DNA from: Portunus trituberculatus
Lineage: Eukaryota > Arthropoda > Malacostraca > Decapoda > Portunidae
Reading direction: 5' to 3'
DNA length: 64,000 bases
Assembly (NCBI RefSeq): GCF_017591435.1
Contig: NC_059299.1
Coordinates: 7,739,980-7,803,979 of the forward strand
The position numbers and the translations under genes were made by a program. Numbering within the stretch: position 1 is the first letter of the stretch; the number at the start of each line of letters is the position of its first letter. Positions 1 through 11,622 of this stretch are shown here, piece after piece. Under the pieces are notes generated by a model. That model was not told where the DNA came from. It saw only the letters and a list, made by a program, of their open reading frames with translations, and did no database searches.

Positions 1-240
1 AGAGAGAAGTATGAGAAATATAAGGAGTAAAACTGAATACCAGAAAGTTATAAGCATGAGAACCAAAAGGAAAAGGATCAGGAAATATCAGAGAGGAGTG
101 AAGAGTATAAGGAGCATCATAAACAGGATCAGAAAGTGAGAGAAGGGAGTGAGAAGTATGAGGAATGCAGAAGGAAGGCTTAGGGGTATGAGAGGGTACA
201 AGGAGGTTCAGGAAGTGTCAGGAGGGAGTCAGGAGGAGCA
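1..240. repeat. Purine-rich degenerate tract
   Basis: The plus strand is overwhelmingly A and G, with loosely recurring motifs such as aggagtgagaagtatgag. It looks like a decayed minisatellite or GA-rich satellite continuing from outside the window. No coding signal is seen. Confidence 0.5.
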
Positions 241-340
241 GCACCATAACTCACTCCTTTTAATTACCGTAAGTGTTCAAGTTGGTTGCCAAAGTTTGTG
301 TCATAAATCTGAGGGAGAATGACGACCTCGATGAGCAATG

Positions 341-540
341 ATTGGAGGAGGAGGAGGAGGAGGAGGAGGTCAAGGAACGAGGAGAAGCTAGAGGAAGATG
401 AAAGGTGAGGAGATTATCACTATCTTTACCATTATCATTACTATTATCAGTTATTATTATTATCATTGTTATTATTATCATTATCTTTATTATTATTTTT
501 CTTATCATTATCATCATCGTCATTATTATTATCATGTGTC

Positions 541-575
<35 letters not shown>
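341..575. repeat. Compound trinucleotide repeats (GGA)n, (ATT/ATC)n, (AGT)n
   Basis: A (GGA)n run near 341-370 is followed by imperfect ATT/ATC repeats (about 418-535) and a clean (AGT)n run (about 540-573). Open frames here encode only homopolymeric Ser, Tyr, Val or Asn and are repeat artefacts. Confidence 0.9.
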
Positions 576-581
<6 letters not shown>

Positions 582-836
582 GATTATAACTACTACCACC
601 ACTACTAATTCCACCACTACAACCACTACCGCCATGACTACACAACCACTGCAAGTCTCCTCCATGCACGCTTATTTATTTACAACCCTTACTTTCCACA
701 TATTTCGCTTCGGGCATTTCCAGTCGCGATTCCTCATTTTTACATTTGCATCTCGCTCATCTTTTTATTACCATCGTTTGTTGTCCTCTCTCCTTCCTCC
801 TGCCCACTGAGCCCAAACATGCTCTTATATAAGCTC

Positions 837-916
837 CTCCTCCTTCCCTCCTCCTCCTCCTCCTCCTCCTCCTCCTCCTCCTCCTCCTCCTCCTCCTCCT
901 CCTCCTCCTCCTCCTC
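837..916. repeat. (CCT)n microsatellite
   Basis: About 25 near-perfect CCT units. The poly-Glu frame on the minus strand is a repeat artefact. Confidence 0.95.
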
Positions 917-1200
917 TTCTTGCTCCTTCTGAGACGTCCTTGGAATCACGTCACGACCTCTACATAATACCTGCACAAGGAAACATCAATCAATCATCAC
1001 CTGTATATATATCTATTTCACACATTTCCCAGTATCACTTTATCTGTGCACTCGCTCCAGGTGTAGCAAATGATGATGACACACGTGGACATCCAGGACG
1101 GACATATTAATATTCATTTTGTTGTAATGTGTCAGAGGATTTTTTTCTTGTTTAATTAGTGTATCGATGTGAAGGTGAAATAGGGACACCTCAAACTAGA

Positions 1201-1240
<40 letters not shown>
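1201..1240. repeat. (GT)n microsatellite
   Basis: About 19 GT units. The flanks (916-1200 and 1240-2160) contain no gene I can support. 1540-1870 is somewhat GC-richer but has no convincing exon. Confidence 0.95.
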
Positions 1241-1242
<2 letters not shown>

Positions 1243-2169
1243 CATATCAGCAAATGGTCCGTGGCAGTGCTCACGAACACCCACTCAACACCAGGCTCTT
1301 ATTTTAATGATTGGAAGACATGGACGATAACATTCTGCACCATTTCTACGGAATATGATGCAGATATAAAAGGACGCAGGAGGTATTACACAACAATTTC
1401 CCTGTTTCAATAGTTCTCTCTAAGGAAAACTATTGAAAAGTAGAAAAACTAAATACATACTGATTTCTCCTCGCTTTCCCTGCACTACTAACTCCTCCGT
1501 CTTATGTCATATTTTATTCACAGGAGGTAACGAAGTGCGTCCTGCCTTACTGAGTGCCTACTGAGTGCTGCTAAGTGCCTGAGTGCCAAACGTTGCTGGA
1601 GCAGGACGTGGCGCCGACTGCCACCTCGTCCTCGGAATATAGGGCGCCGCATTGCAACAGAAAGCAGCAGTTAAATGTGGCGTCGGGGAGATAGTCGCAG
1701 GGCGCATCGAGATGCCGCCGTTGACACAAGACAAAGCACCGCACTGCATCATGAGAAAGCTCGAAAAAGTCCATTTGCACACCATAACAGCGAACGATAT
1801 GTCACCAACTGCACGCTCGGAGGGCCTCGAGAACCGTGTCTTCGCATCCCAACGAGATACAATATTTTGACGCGAACTTGGAGCGTGAAAAAAGGAAAAA
1901 ACTAATGAAATAAAGCAGAGCGCGTGCGAAAAATTGTTTGTTGACTGATCCAATAACTCGTTGACGCTTATAATATTGTGCAGCATTTCTCTATTTTTGC
2001 ATCTTTCTTTATTTTCTTTACTAATCTATTTATCCGCCACTCGAAAGATAATTGCGCCACAAAAATGCTACGGAGCGACGGGAAAGAATGAAAAAAAATT
2101 GAAGGAAATTAAAGAGAGAACGAGAAACAAAAATAGAATGCCATGGAAAGAAGATACATTAACAAACAC

Positions 2170-2171
2170 AC

Positions 2172-2210
<39 letters not shown>

Positions 2211-2335
2211 AGAATAGATGGACGGATGCATAAATAGACAGACAGACAGACACACAGACAGACAGACAGACAGGCAGGCAAACAGACAGACAGACAAACA
2301 CGACAGACAGATAGCAGAGCAGGCAGACAAATAGA
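2170..2335. repeat. (GATA)n followed by (ACAG)n compound tetranucleotide repeat
   Basis: About ten TAGA/GATA units (2172-2210) pass into imperfect ACAG units (2235-2335). Frames through this stretch give Cys/Ser/Leu-rich artefacts. Confidence 0.9.
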
Positions 2336-2417
2336 GACAGGGACAGATGCGAGTCGTGTACGCATGAAGTACTCGAGGTAACATAGCCATCGAAACTTGG
2401 AAGCTTCTGTAATTAAC

Positions 2418-2419
<2 letters not shown>

Positions 2420-2479
<60 letters not shown>

Positions 2480-2537
2480 GATAAGCACTGAGACAAAATG
2501 AGAAAAAGAAACAATAACCACTCAGATAAGACACAAA

Positions 2538-2570
<33 letters not shown>
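2420..2570. repeat. Two (GA)n microsatellites
   Basis: A (GA)n run of about 55 bases (2421-2475) and a second (AG)n run (2540-2570), separated by ordinary A-rich sequence. Confidence 0.9.
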
Positions 2571-2572
<2 letters not shown>

Positions 2573-2639
2573 TTCCTACATCTAAATAGGCGTTACAGGG
2601 TAATTCTACATAAGATGAGTCAATAATATCATTACAATA

Positions 2640-2781
2640 TAAAAAAACTTACTTATTAACGTAACCTTATCTCATCCAAACTTAACTAAATCTATTCAGA
2701 ACTAACCTTACCTAATCTAACCTTACCTTATCCGAACATACCCGAACTTAACCTAACTTGACCTAATCTAACTAAATCCAA
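2640..2781. repeat. Degenerate TAACC/TTAGG-like tract
   Basis: The plus strand is built from imperfect units close to TAACCT or CTAAC (aacctaactt, acctaatcta, taaccttacc). This is the complement of the arthropod telomeric pentamer TTAGG, heavily mutated. It abuts the MITE at 2782. It could also be a MITE-associated or AT-rich satellite. Confidence 0.45.
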
Positions 2782-2996
2782 TTAACCTCTTCAGCACCAT
2801 GACGCGTTTTCATATTCATTCTGGCTACTATTTGGCGATTTTATACAGCTTCAGAAACTCATGTGGGGGATGAAAATTGTGAAGACTCTGGGTAATTAAT
2901 CTTCTGACCTCCATAGACCCTTCCTAATGCAAATAAAATCGTCTAATCATACCCAAACATCAAGGTAAACATGGGTCTCAGTATTGAAGAGGTTAA
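2782..2996. mobile_element. TTAA-flanked MITE, copy 1
   Basis: The element is bounded by TTAA at 2782-2785 and 2993-2996. Just inside are imperfect inverted termini (CCTCTTCAGCAC on the left; CCTCTTCAATAC read inward from the right). Its reverse complement aligns end to end with 42917-43126, sharing for example agggtctatggagg and gtttctgaagctgt. TTAA boundaries and C-rich ends suggest a non-autonomous piggyBac-type element, which is inference. No transposase is encoded. Confidence 0.75.
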
Positions 2997-3239
2997 CTGC
3001 ACAGGGATTATGCAAACTAGGACATCTTAAATTAATATCAGGAACATTTCAACCCAATCCAATTCTCCCAGCCCCGCCCCACTCCATCCGCCTCGACTCG
3101 CCCCCTCCCCGCCCCGAGCCTCCTTCAGTGTTTACGAGAACGAGGCGATGCAGAGGACACACGTAAAACGAACACACCATCGCCTCCGCTCTTCCCAGTT
3201 CCTCGTTGGTCATGCATGGAAGGAGTGACCATGCTGATA

Positions 3240-3363
3240 TCAATCTCTCTCTCTCTCTCTCTCTTACTCTCTCGTTTCTCCCTGTCCATTGTATTTTGAG
3301 AGTTTCGGAATTAACGCTTCGAGACTTTTTTCGGGTCATCTCGTTTCGATCAAGTTCTATCTG

Positions 3364-3397
<34 letters not shown>
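3240..3397. repeat. (CT)n and (AG)n arms about 100 bp apart
   Basis: A (CT)n run at about 3243-3264 and an (AG)n run at about 3366-3396 are mutually complementary and could form a hairpin arm pair. The rest of 2997-4455 shows no supported gene. Confidence 0.7.
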
Positions 3398-3398
<1 letters not shown>

Positions 3399-4459
3399 CC
3401 TCCCTAATAGCTACTTCCAATAATGTAAAGAGAGTAAAGGCGGACGAGAAGGGCGAGTACGTGTGATCATTTGTCATTAGACCAGCGCGGGAATCAAGAC
3501 TGCACGCGAGTTTAGTAGCCAAGTGTCCATTGAGTGATGCCCTTAGAACCGCCGCCTCCACTCACATCCTCAAACGCTCCACTGTCTCATCTCCACAACT
3601 TACGACCCTGGTGGAAGTTACTGGCGGTTTACAATAGACGACGATAATTCTACTTTTGTGAATATACGAGATCTAGTTTCAAAATACGAGCCTTGGACGA
3701 GACAGTCTGGGTACGAAACTTGAGAAGCAAATAGAACACATGCGAGAACCGAGTGAAGTAGATTATTTAGACGAACCCCAAAGAGAGAGACCACGCAAAC
3801 ATCCCCTTCCGCCATCTCCAGTGAGCTCAGTCCGGCAGTTCAGGCAAGACATAGGGAAGCTGGGAGGATGCGAGGGTGGGCGTTATTGGTACGGCTTGCA
3901 CAAATCCCCAATGACTCAATTTCATAGTAACTTGAACGTGGGATCCTTGCCGAGCGTGCCTTTACTGCGGAGATTACAGCGAGCGAGGGGCTGCAGGTAA
4001 GTACTACTAGATGTACCAAAGAATGAAAGGAACGTGGGTGTGGTGACAAAGACAACAGCACAATGACAGGCTTTGGTAGACGCAGAGAAGGGAAGGCCAA
4101 GGTGGAGGAAGGGAAGGATACGCAATACTAGACCGGAGATGAGTGATACAGAAGACGAAATGTTGGCAATTTATCACTGTAAAAACTGGAGAAATATAAA
4201 AGCAAGAACGAAGGAAACTGAGAAAAGGAATGAAAGAGTGAAATAGCAGGGAACTTGTCTGTAAAGTGTGAAAGTAGAAGAAACAAAGGGAAACACTGTA
4301 CGTACAAAATAAATAACGGACTGTACTTACCACGCGTCCTTAAGCCAGCGTATTCACCACCAGAGGACGAGGTGTAGCACTAAGGATGCCAAGCAGACTG
4401 GAGCGGTGGCCCTGCAACAAGTAACAAGCATCAGTAACGTGGAGTATAATCAAGCTACA

Positions 4460-4514
<55 letters not shown>

Positions 4515-4649
4515 TAGGTAAATTCAAATTGACAAGAATGAAGAAAAGAAGCGTATTATCAAACATTTTTATGAAATTACCTGCAATAAACACTATAAAC
4601 TTTCCTCCTCCTCCTCCTCCTCCTCCTCCTCCTCCTCCTCCTCCTCTTC

Positions 4650-4685
<36 letters not shown>
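4460..4685. repeat. Compound (AC)n, (CCT)n, (CA)n
   Basis: (AC)n at about 4460-4510, (CCT)n at about 4600-4647, then immediately (CA)n to about 4684. Confidence 0.95.
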
Positions 4686-4686
<1 letters not shown>

Positions 4687-5009
4687 CATCCAATACCCGT
4701 ATCACGAACACTTGCTAATTAAACATCTTAACTAACTTTTACACGGTCAAGAGAACTTCCTTCACACACAGCCCAACCGTCCTTAGTTCCTGCCATCCCT
4801 TGTTCCTCCTTTTCAGACGTTGGGCAGCGGCTCCTGTGATGCATTATCCGCCGCCCTTTGTCCCGGGAAACTAGATCCCAGCACCGGGCAAGTCCTCCTC
4901 CCTCGTTACGTCCGAGTCTAGGTATCGACTTTCACCGGAGAAGTTACACACAGAAGAGCTAATGAGCACCTCGAAACGCTGCTATACCTCACACGCCTAT
5001 CCACCTGCC

Positions 5010-5010
5010 T

Positions 5011-5045
<35 letters not shown>

Positions 5046-5262
5046 AAGGATTAGGAATTATCCACGTGATTATGAATTTTCACTCAAGTTTTTGCTGCTA
5101 CTACTACTACTACTACTATTACTACTACTACTACTATAAATTTCAACTAACATTTTATTACTACTATTACTACTACTACTACTACTACTACTGCTACTAC
5201 TCCTGCTACTACTACTGCTACTACTACGTACTACTACTATTACCACCATTACTACCACTACA
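5010..5262. repeat. (AC)n and long (CTA)n tract
   Basis: (AC)n at about 5011-5042. Imperfect (CTA)n/(TAC)n follows from about 5096 to 5262 with occasional TTA and CTG units. 5263-5890 is ordinary intergenic DNA with no supported gene. Confidence 0.95.
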
Positions 5263-5896
5263 CTTTGCCACAACATAATTTCCACTATATGTCACCTTTC
5301 ATCACCTGTTTATCTCATTCACCCCACCCACCCCCGCGTTTTCCTTCCGTACTATAATACTCTCATTCCATGCCACTTTCTTCACGCCCTCAGGCTTCTC
5401 TTACAAATACATAAGGAAAGTAATCCTCACATCCGTCCCGGCGCTTCACATTTGTGCCAAGAAGAAGCTGTTAATCCAGAAACGTCTCAGGAAAGCGAGC
5501 GTGTCTCAGAGGATAATTGCAGAGCGGGTCTTAAGTCTTAATTAGGTTAAAAACACGCTTGGGTTGATATCCAGGTCAAGACGATCTTATTCTGTCGCAG
5601 GTAAAAGACTCCACTCCCAACCAAACTCCGCCTCATCTCAGCTAACCTTGCTCTAGCTTCCATCACCTTTCGCTGCTGTTTGCCACATTTTTCCTCTCAT
5701 ACTAACCGTTACGAGGCATTTCTTCTACAGAAATCACCTTCAAACTTTTACCGATTAGGAAACTATAATTATCCCACAAAAATTTTTTGTTTAATTAGTA
5801 TAATATCGTTTCTATTCATTCCGTTTCCTTTGTTTATTTCTGATGTTTAAATGCCCAATGCCTATGCCTACGTGAAATAGAATTTTTATTGTCTAC

Positions 5897-5929
5897 CTAT
5901 TATTATTATTATCATTATTATTATTATTA

Positions 5930-5982
<53 letters not shown>

Positions 5983-6002
5983 GCCATACATTTGGTTCAT
6001 GT

Positions 6003-6064
<62 letters not shown>
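5897..6064. repeat. (ATT)n followed by (CT)n
   Basis: (ATT)n with a few ATC units (5897-5983), a short unique spacer, then (CT)n (6006-6063). Confidence 0.95.
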
Positions 6065-6065
<1 letters not shown>

Positions 6066-6225
6066 AATGCCCTGTGATGTACAGTAAAAGTCAGTCCGTC
6101 TTTTATCTTTTTAACCTTCAAATTTCTATTCTGTTCCCACCTGCCATTCGCTCCCCTGTCAACGCCAATATTCTCCCTATAACTTTATTCTTGACGCGAT
6201 ACGTGAAAATATTGGAAATATATAT

Positions 6226-6227
<2 letters not shown>

Positions 6228-6307
<80 letters not shown>

Positions 6308-6369
6308 CCTGTACATTTTCAGTGTAATTTTTTACATTGCCAAAGTAATAAACCGTATATTATTATTAT

Positions 6370-6445
<76 letters not shown>
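6228..6445. repeat. (AC)n, (TTA)n, (AC)n
   Basis: Two long (AC)n tracts (6229-6307 and 6375-6444). The second is directly preceded by (TTA)5-6 at about 6357-6374. Confidence 0.95.
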
Positions 6446-6446
<1 letters not shown>

Positions 6447-6928
6447 AAACAAGTCCTTTTGAAAGAAATATCAATGCATGTCATACAGGAAATCACAAAC
6501 ATTCATATAAGTGACTAAATTGCCCCATAAATTTACAAGTAGATTAGATGAAAAACAAAGACAAAACAAACAAGTTCCTACACGTATCATCAAAGCAGGA
6601 GAGAGAATGTAAGCAGATTAGGAATGGAGGAAAGCAAGGCAGTCGTTTTATCAGCGCTAAGTAACAGTGTGGAGGGCAGATATCGTGGCCCCGTGCCCGC
6701 TACTGCCTGTCTGTGCCTGCAAGTGCCTGTCTGAGTCTCCAGTCATTCAAAAAACCAGAGCAGATAACACCATGAGAGAGCGTCCTTTACATATTTTCCT
6801 TCGACCGTTTTGTCGCGAGACCAGACGAGGACAGTTTTTCTTCTTTTTGTTCCTTTTAATCGTTGAACTATCTTTTCTTTTATAGTACTCTGTGTGTGTG
6901 TGTGTGTGTGGTGTGTGTGTGTCTGTGT

Positions 6929-7222
6929 TTCACTGTTTGATCTGCTGCAGTCTCTGACGAGATAGCCAGACGTTACCCTACGGAACGAGCTCAGAGCTCA
7001 TTATTTCCGATCTTCGGATAGGCCTGAGACCAGGCACACACCACACACTGGGACAACAAGGTCACAACTTTCGATTTACATCCCGTACCTACTCACTGCT
7101 AGGTGAACAGGGGCTACACTTGAAAGGAGACACACCCAAATATCTCCACCCGGCCGGGGAATCGACCACCGTTCCTCTGGCTTGTGAAGCCAGCGCTCTA
7201 ACCACTGAGCTACCGGGCGTGT
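6929..7222 (-). mobile_element. tRNA-derived SINE, copy A (minus orientation)
   Basis: On the minus strand, the right end (about 7157-7218) reads as a tRNA-like head. It has an AGCTCAGTGGTTAGAGCG A-box region, a CTGGC/GCCAG anticodon stem around the loop TTCACAA (CAC at the anticodon position) and a damaged B box (GGTCGATTCC). The body matches copies B (7243-7529) and C (13532-13822). (GT)n flanks both ends (6889-6929 and 7219-7242). The missing T in the B box argues against Pol III activity. It is not a tRNA gene, because the acceptor stem and tail are SINE-like. Confidence 0.8.
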
Positions 7223-7242
7223 GTGTGTGTGTGTGTGTGTGT

Positions 7243-7530
7243 AATTCACTGTTTGATCTGCTGCAGTCTCTGACGAGACAGCCAGACGTTACCCTACGGA
7301 ACGAGCTCAGAGCTCATTGTTTCCGATCTTCGGATAGGTCTGAGACCAGGCACACACCACACACCGGGACAACAAGGTCACAACTCCTCGATTTACATCC
7401 CGTACCTACTCACTGCTAGGTGAACAGGGGCTACACGTGAAAGGAGACACACCCAAATATCTCCACCCGGCCGGGGAATCGAACCCCGGTCATCTGGCTT
7501 GTGAAGCCAGCGCTCTAACCACTGAGCTGT
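7243..7530 (-). mobile_element. tRNA-derived SINE, copy B (tandem with copy A)
   Basis: Near-identical to copy A over its whole length, in the same orientation, with an intact B box (minus strand GGTTCGATTCC, 7475-7485). Both ends are again flanked by GT repeats (7219-7242 and 7528-7546). The close identity and shared GT spacers point to tandem duplication of a SINE-plus-(GT)n unit rather than two insertions. That is inference. Confidence 0.8.
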
Positions 7531-8229
7531 GTGTGTGTGTGTGTGTTTATCAGTAAACACTTAAACCACCGGTCGAACAACAGTTTTCTCTACCCAGTCC
7601 TTCTCCCTCGTACGAATAACAAAGAAAGAAAATTGACATGGTTAGGGGATACTACACTAATTTTATCCCCATTCCACATCTTCCAAGCACGGAAAAGTAG
7701 GACAACACAACCTTCATTCATATCTAATAGAATAACTCAAGGAGGTTGAACTAGAGGCGGTATGATGCCATCGTTGCCACCCTTATCCCCCCTACACCCA
7801 AAGCATTTCCAGCCGCCCATTGAAAATACATGGGAACGCCCGAGTTACACTCCTTATTTTCAGTCTTATGTCCATATTTCGAGGCTGCCCACCATATATG
7901 TGACCTTAACAGACTCGCAATAGTCGTGGCATACTGTGTCACGAAGATTTAGAAGGTAAATCATGCACAGCTACATATTAAATAATACAGTGTTTTTCAA
8001 CTTCGGTGGACTTGGGTGAGAGGTGCATGGGAAGCTGCCTTTGGAGCAAACGTATGACTGAACAAGGTCATGTACACATGTGAATATACATGTCCATGTA
8101 TAGATGTAAATATGTACATATACATGTGCATTTAAATGAAAAATAAATAAACTATATAAGGTGAAAGTTGGCCTGAAGGTTGATTTTTTTTTCTCTCTCT
8201 TTTATAGCAATTACTTAATTAACACGTTA

Positions 8230-8230
8230 A

Positions 8231-8302
<72 letters not shown>

Positions 8303-8314
8303 CATTCAGGACAG

Positions 8315-8355
<41 letters not shown>
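8230..8355. repeat. (CT)n then (AC)n
   Basis: (CT)n at about 8234-8300 and (AC)n at 8318-8354. The surrounding stretch 7550-9799 holds no supported gene, only further short CT and CA runs near 8885, 8941 and 9272. Confidence 0.95.
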
Positions 8356-8612
8356 GAGCGGGAGAGCAGGGACCAAGTCTGGTTCTGGTTTGGGTCCAGC
8401 TGGTGGTCTCACCCTGTGCATGACATATTTACGTTAAGTAAACCAATTTTGAAAATTACGATTCTGAAAAAGGCAGCTATAGACACGAATGCTACATAAA
8501 TTTTGACTTGTCACCAATCAAAACTAATTCATAAAATACAAAATTATTGCGGAGATAAGCAATAATAGAAATATTTAGAAATATCTTAAATAAAAATGTT
8601 AAGCAGAATAAG

Positions 8613-8628
8613 GCACTGAAAGGGTTAA
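8613..8628. repeat. Solitary TTAA-MITE end
   Basis: cactgaaagggttaa matches the terminal motif of the TTAA MITEs elsewhere in the window, but I find no partner end nearby. It is probably a truncated relic or chance. Confidence 0.3.
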
Positions 8629-9797
8629 TCGCCAGTTTCTATTCCATGGCGCAATAAAAATTAGAACGTACCAAGGCGAGGGAAGGAACGCCTGTCTCCA
8701 CCACCATCCCTCTCCTCCTCCCCTTCTCCTCCACCACCTCGAGAGATTGTGAAATGGTAGTTAAATGAGGCTACTAAATGTATGAGAGATGGATAGATAG
8801 GTAAATTGGATGATTGATAGACAAATTGAACTGGTTATCTGCTGACTCATAACTAAAGGGGACAACTACGCATATCTCTCTCCACCCTCTCTCTCTCTCT
8901 GAGCCAGTTACTTATCGGGACTGCCAGCTGCCCGACGTGACACACACACACACACACACACCGTACATAAAATAGCAGACCGAAATACAACCCTACACAG
9001 AACTAACATTTCAATAACCAAACAAGCACCGAACCATCAAACCATCTCTTCCTCACTCTATCATTTTCTACCAGCACACGAGTTATACGAGTATCCCACC
9101 AGAGCCAGCTATACGTCACCAGTAGCAGCGCCATCTTCATTCATTACACTGAGCACTATGATGACAGTACGGTATCATCAGTTTATCATAAGTAATGGCT
9201 TAAGTCTTTCATCCCCTCGTTTTGTTTTTGTTTCCTCCCTAATGGCGGAGAAACACATTTGTATGGTTTGTCTCACACACACACACACACACACAGTACC
9301 ACCATCCTCGACTTCAAGCAAAACAAATAGCTAGAGAGACACATCTTAAGTATCTCTCTTTCTCTCTTTAGAACATCCATTATATTATTCCAGTTATGAG
9401 GATAGATAAGTTTACGTTTTGTATCTTTGGACTTTATCTATCGTACCTTATCTGGAGGCTCAGTAAGTGTAATCCTTGAGGCTTCCCATCACATGACAAA
9501 TACGTGTAACACTTCACAAGTTCTCAGACACACTGACAAGTCACAACACGAGAATCACTTCAAGACAGACGAACAGACAGAGTCCTTACGAGATCTTATA
9601 GTCTTACGGTATATCTTTTAGGTAAAGGAAAGTAAATATGCATGAAAGCTTTATGATATTTTACTGTCCATTATTTTCGGTTTTGATGAACATACATACT
9701 ATATTAGTAGCTACATAAAGAAAAATAATTACATTATATTCAATATGTAAGCTTGTCTACACCAATAAGACCATAGAAGAAAATTATTACCAGCACC

Positions 9798-9799
<2 letters not shown>

Positions 9800-9872
<73 letters not shown>
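9800..9872. repeat. (TA)n microsatellite
   Basis: Uninterrupted TA tract of about 73 bases. Confidence 0.97.
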
Positions 9873-9873
<1 letters not shown>

Positions 9874-10095
9874 CACAGCAATTAACACAGGGTGCACGGC
9901 AGTCCGTTTTGGAACAGGAACACTTGCCACACACCACCACCACCTGTCGCGCCTCTCGCAATAAAAACATCACTTCCTACACTGTAAGGTATTCTGAATA
10001 TATGCATTTCAAGTATCAGGTCAATAATTACCAATAAAATAGCTCTCAAAATCATGGAAAACTGTAAATACACCATGAGGGCTTTGGCAACACTA

Positions 10096-10097
<2 letters not shown>

Positions 10098-10171
<74 letters not shown>
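10098..10171. repeat. (AC)n/(CT)n compound microsatellite
   Basis: (AC)n switches directly into (CT)n at about 10143. Confidence 0.95.
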
Positions 10172-10174
<3 letters not shown>

Positions 10175-10425
10175 AACAAATACTGTACCGAAAGACGTAC
10201 ATTATGTTAGGCAGACTATACTATGTATGTATCAGGGGCGTCTGCCCAACCCCCCAAGGGAAGCGTGAAGCCATCTACAAAAAAAAATCATTTTAACAAT
10301 ATTAAATCATTTCAAGAACAAACCTCTGCCATCAATCAAATAAGTGCACAGAGAATAATTGTCACTTGTAATACAAACAGAAATTTGTTTCCTAAACAGT
10401 GCTAAGATATAAAATGCAAGAGAAA

Positions 10426-10429
<4 letters not shown>

Positions 10430-10499
<70 letters not shown>
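10430..10499. repeat. (TA)n microsatellite
   Basis: Uninterrupted TA tract of about 70 bases. 10500-11620 has no supported gene; it contains a T-run at about 11217-11238. Confidence 0.97.
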
Positions 10500-10505
<6 letters not shown>

Positions 10506-11622
10506 ATTTCATATGAATACAAAGAGGGGATGGGGCGTACGGGTCTATTGGAAGGAAACAGGCGGCGTCAAGTAAAATAGTCTGGGAACCACTGCGCTAT
10601 GAGACGAGATTCTTTTTGTAAACTATGAAATCAAGCTTGATGTATGATAAGGTCTCCCAGTAAGCTGGAAGATGTGGACTATAAATATTAAAACACTTGC
10701 TATTTAAAGAATGACATGGATGTAGGTTGGCTGGCGATGTCGTACACTGCTCATGTTTATATGGCAACAAAAATAACGATTAGCACATAACAACTGTAAA
10801 TGGAGACTTTGCCGATCTGTATCTAAGGATGCATGTTATCCTGATTTTCCAGTCCATGAAATTACGTTTCCAATCACATACGTAAAACCATTTCCAGTCT
10901 TATTTCCTGATGTCAGAAATCATGTCTGCTTACTGTCCATCACATGCAAACAGGTGACAGATGCCTCTACAATGCCAACATACTTTATGGAAGTCTCTAT
11001 CCACGAGTGTTGCACGTATAACTGCAATCGACACAGTGAAGGAAAGCAGTCGAATGTCTGCAATTTATTTCTCTCAAGCAGCGTTTTCTACACTGCTTAA
11101 AGCATCTGAATGATATAACGTATCTTCTCTTGCAACACTCTTTATTGTTGTCCTCTTGTTTCACGTCAAATTCATTTTCGTCACTTTTAACGTTACATTT
11201 TTAAAACGCATGTGGTTTTTTTTTTTTTTTTTTTTTTTAATATTCAGATGGACACAAACAGCTACACTGTCTCACGTACACTGGGCCTTGCGGGAAGCTT
11301 GCTCCTGCGAGGGTGAGGGGCAGGGCATGGCTACACACTGGCTGACTGAATCCAAGAGGCTGGTTACAAAGCAATGGGAAATCGGTAATATGACAACACA
11401 GTATTTCACTCACATATACTTTAGTACAGTTGTAAGCTTCGTATTTATGTATAAAGGGCTTCCCTTCGCCGGTTTACGTGAGACACGTGAACATCAACTA
11501 ATAATCACTTTAGTGGCAATGTTCTCACAAACACCCGCAATAATTTCATAAGTGGCAGTGGTAGATTCGGTCACAATCACTGTATCCAACAGAACACGCC
11601 ATCCACGATAACTTGTATTTTG

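Noticed and set aside
398..976. Open frames rich in Ser, Tyr, Val and Glu
   Set aside because: They are translations of trinucleotide repeats, open on both strands, with no family-like sequence.
3049..3561. 170-codon frame on the minus strand
   Set aside because: It crosses (AG)n and (CT)n repeats (poly Ser-Leu and Arg-Glu) and has no conserved segment or splice context.
7157..7222. tRNA gene (also 7470-7530 and 13532-13600)
   Set aside because: A- and B-box regions and an anticodon arm exist, but the acceptor stem and 3' end are missing and each is fused to the same ~220-bp body, so they are SINE heads.
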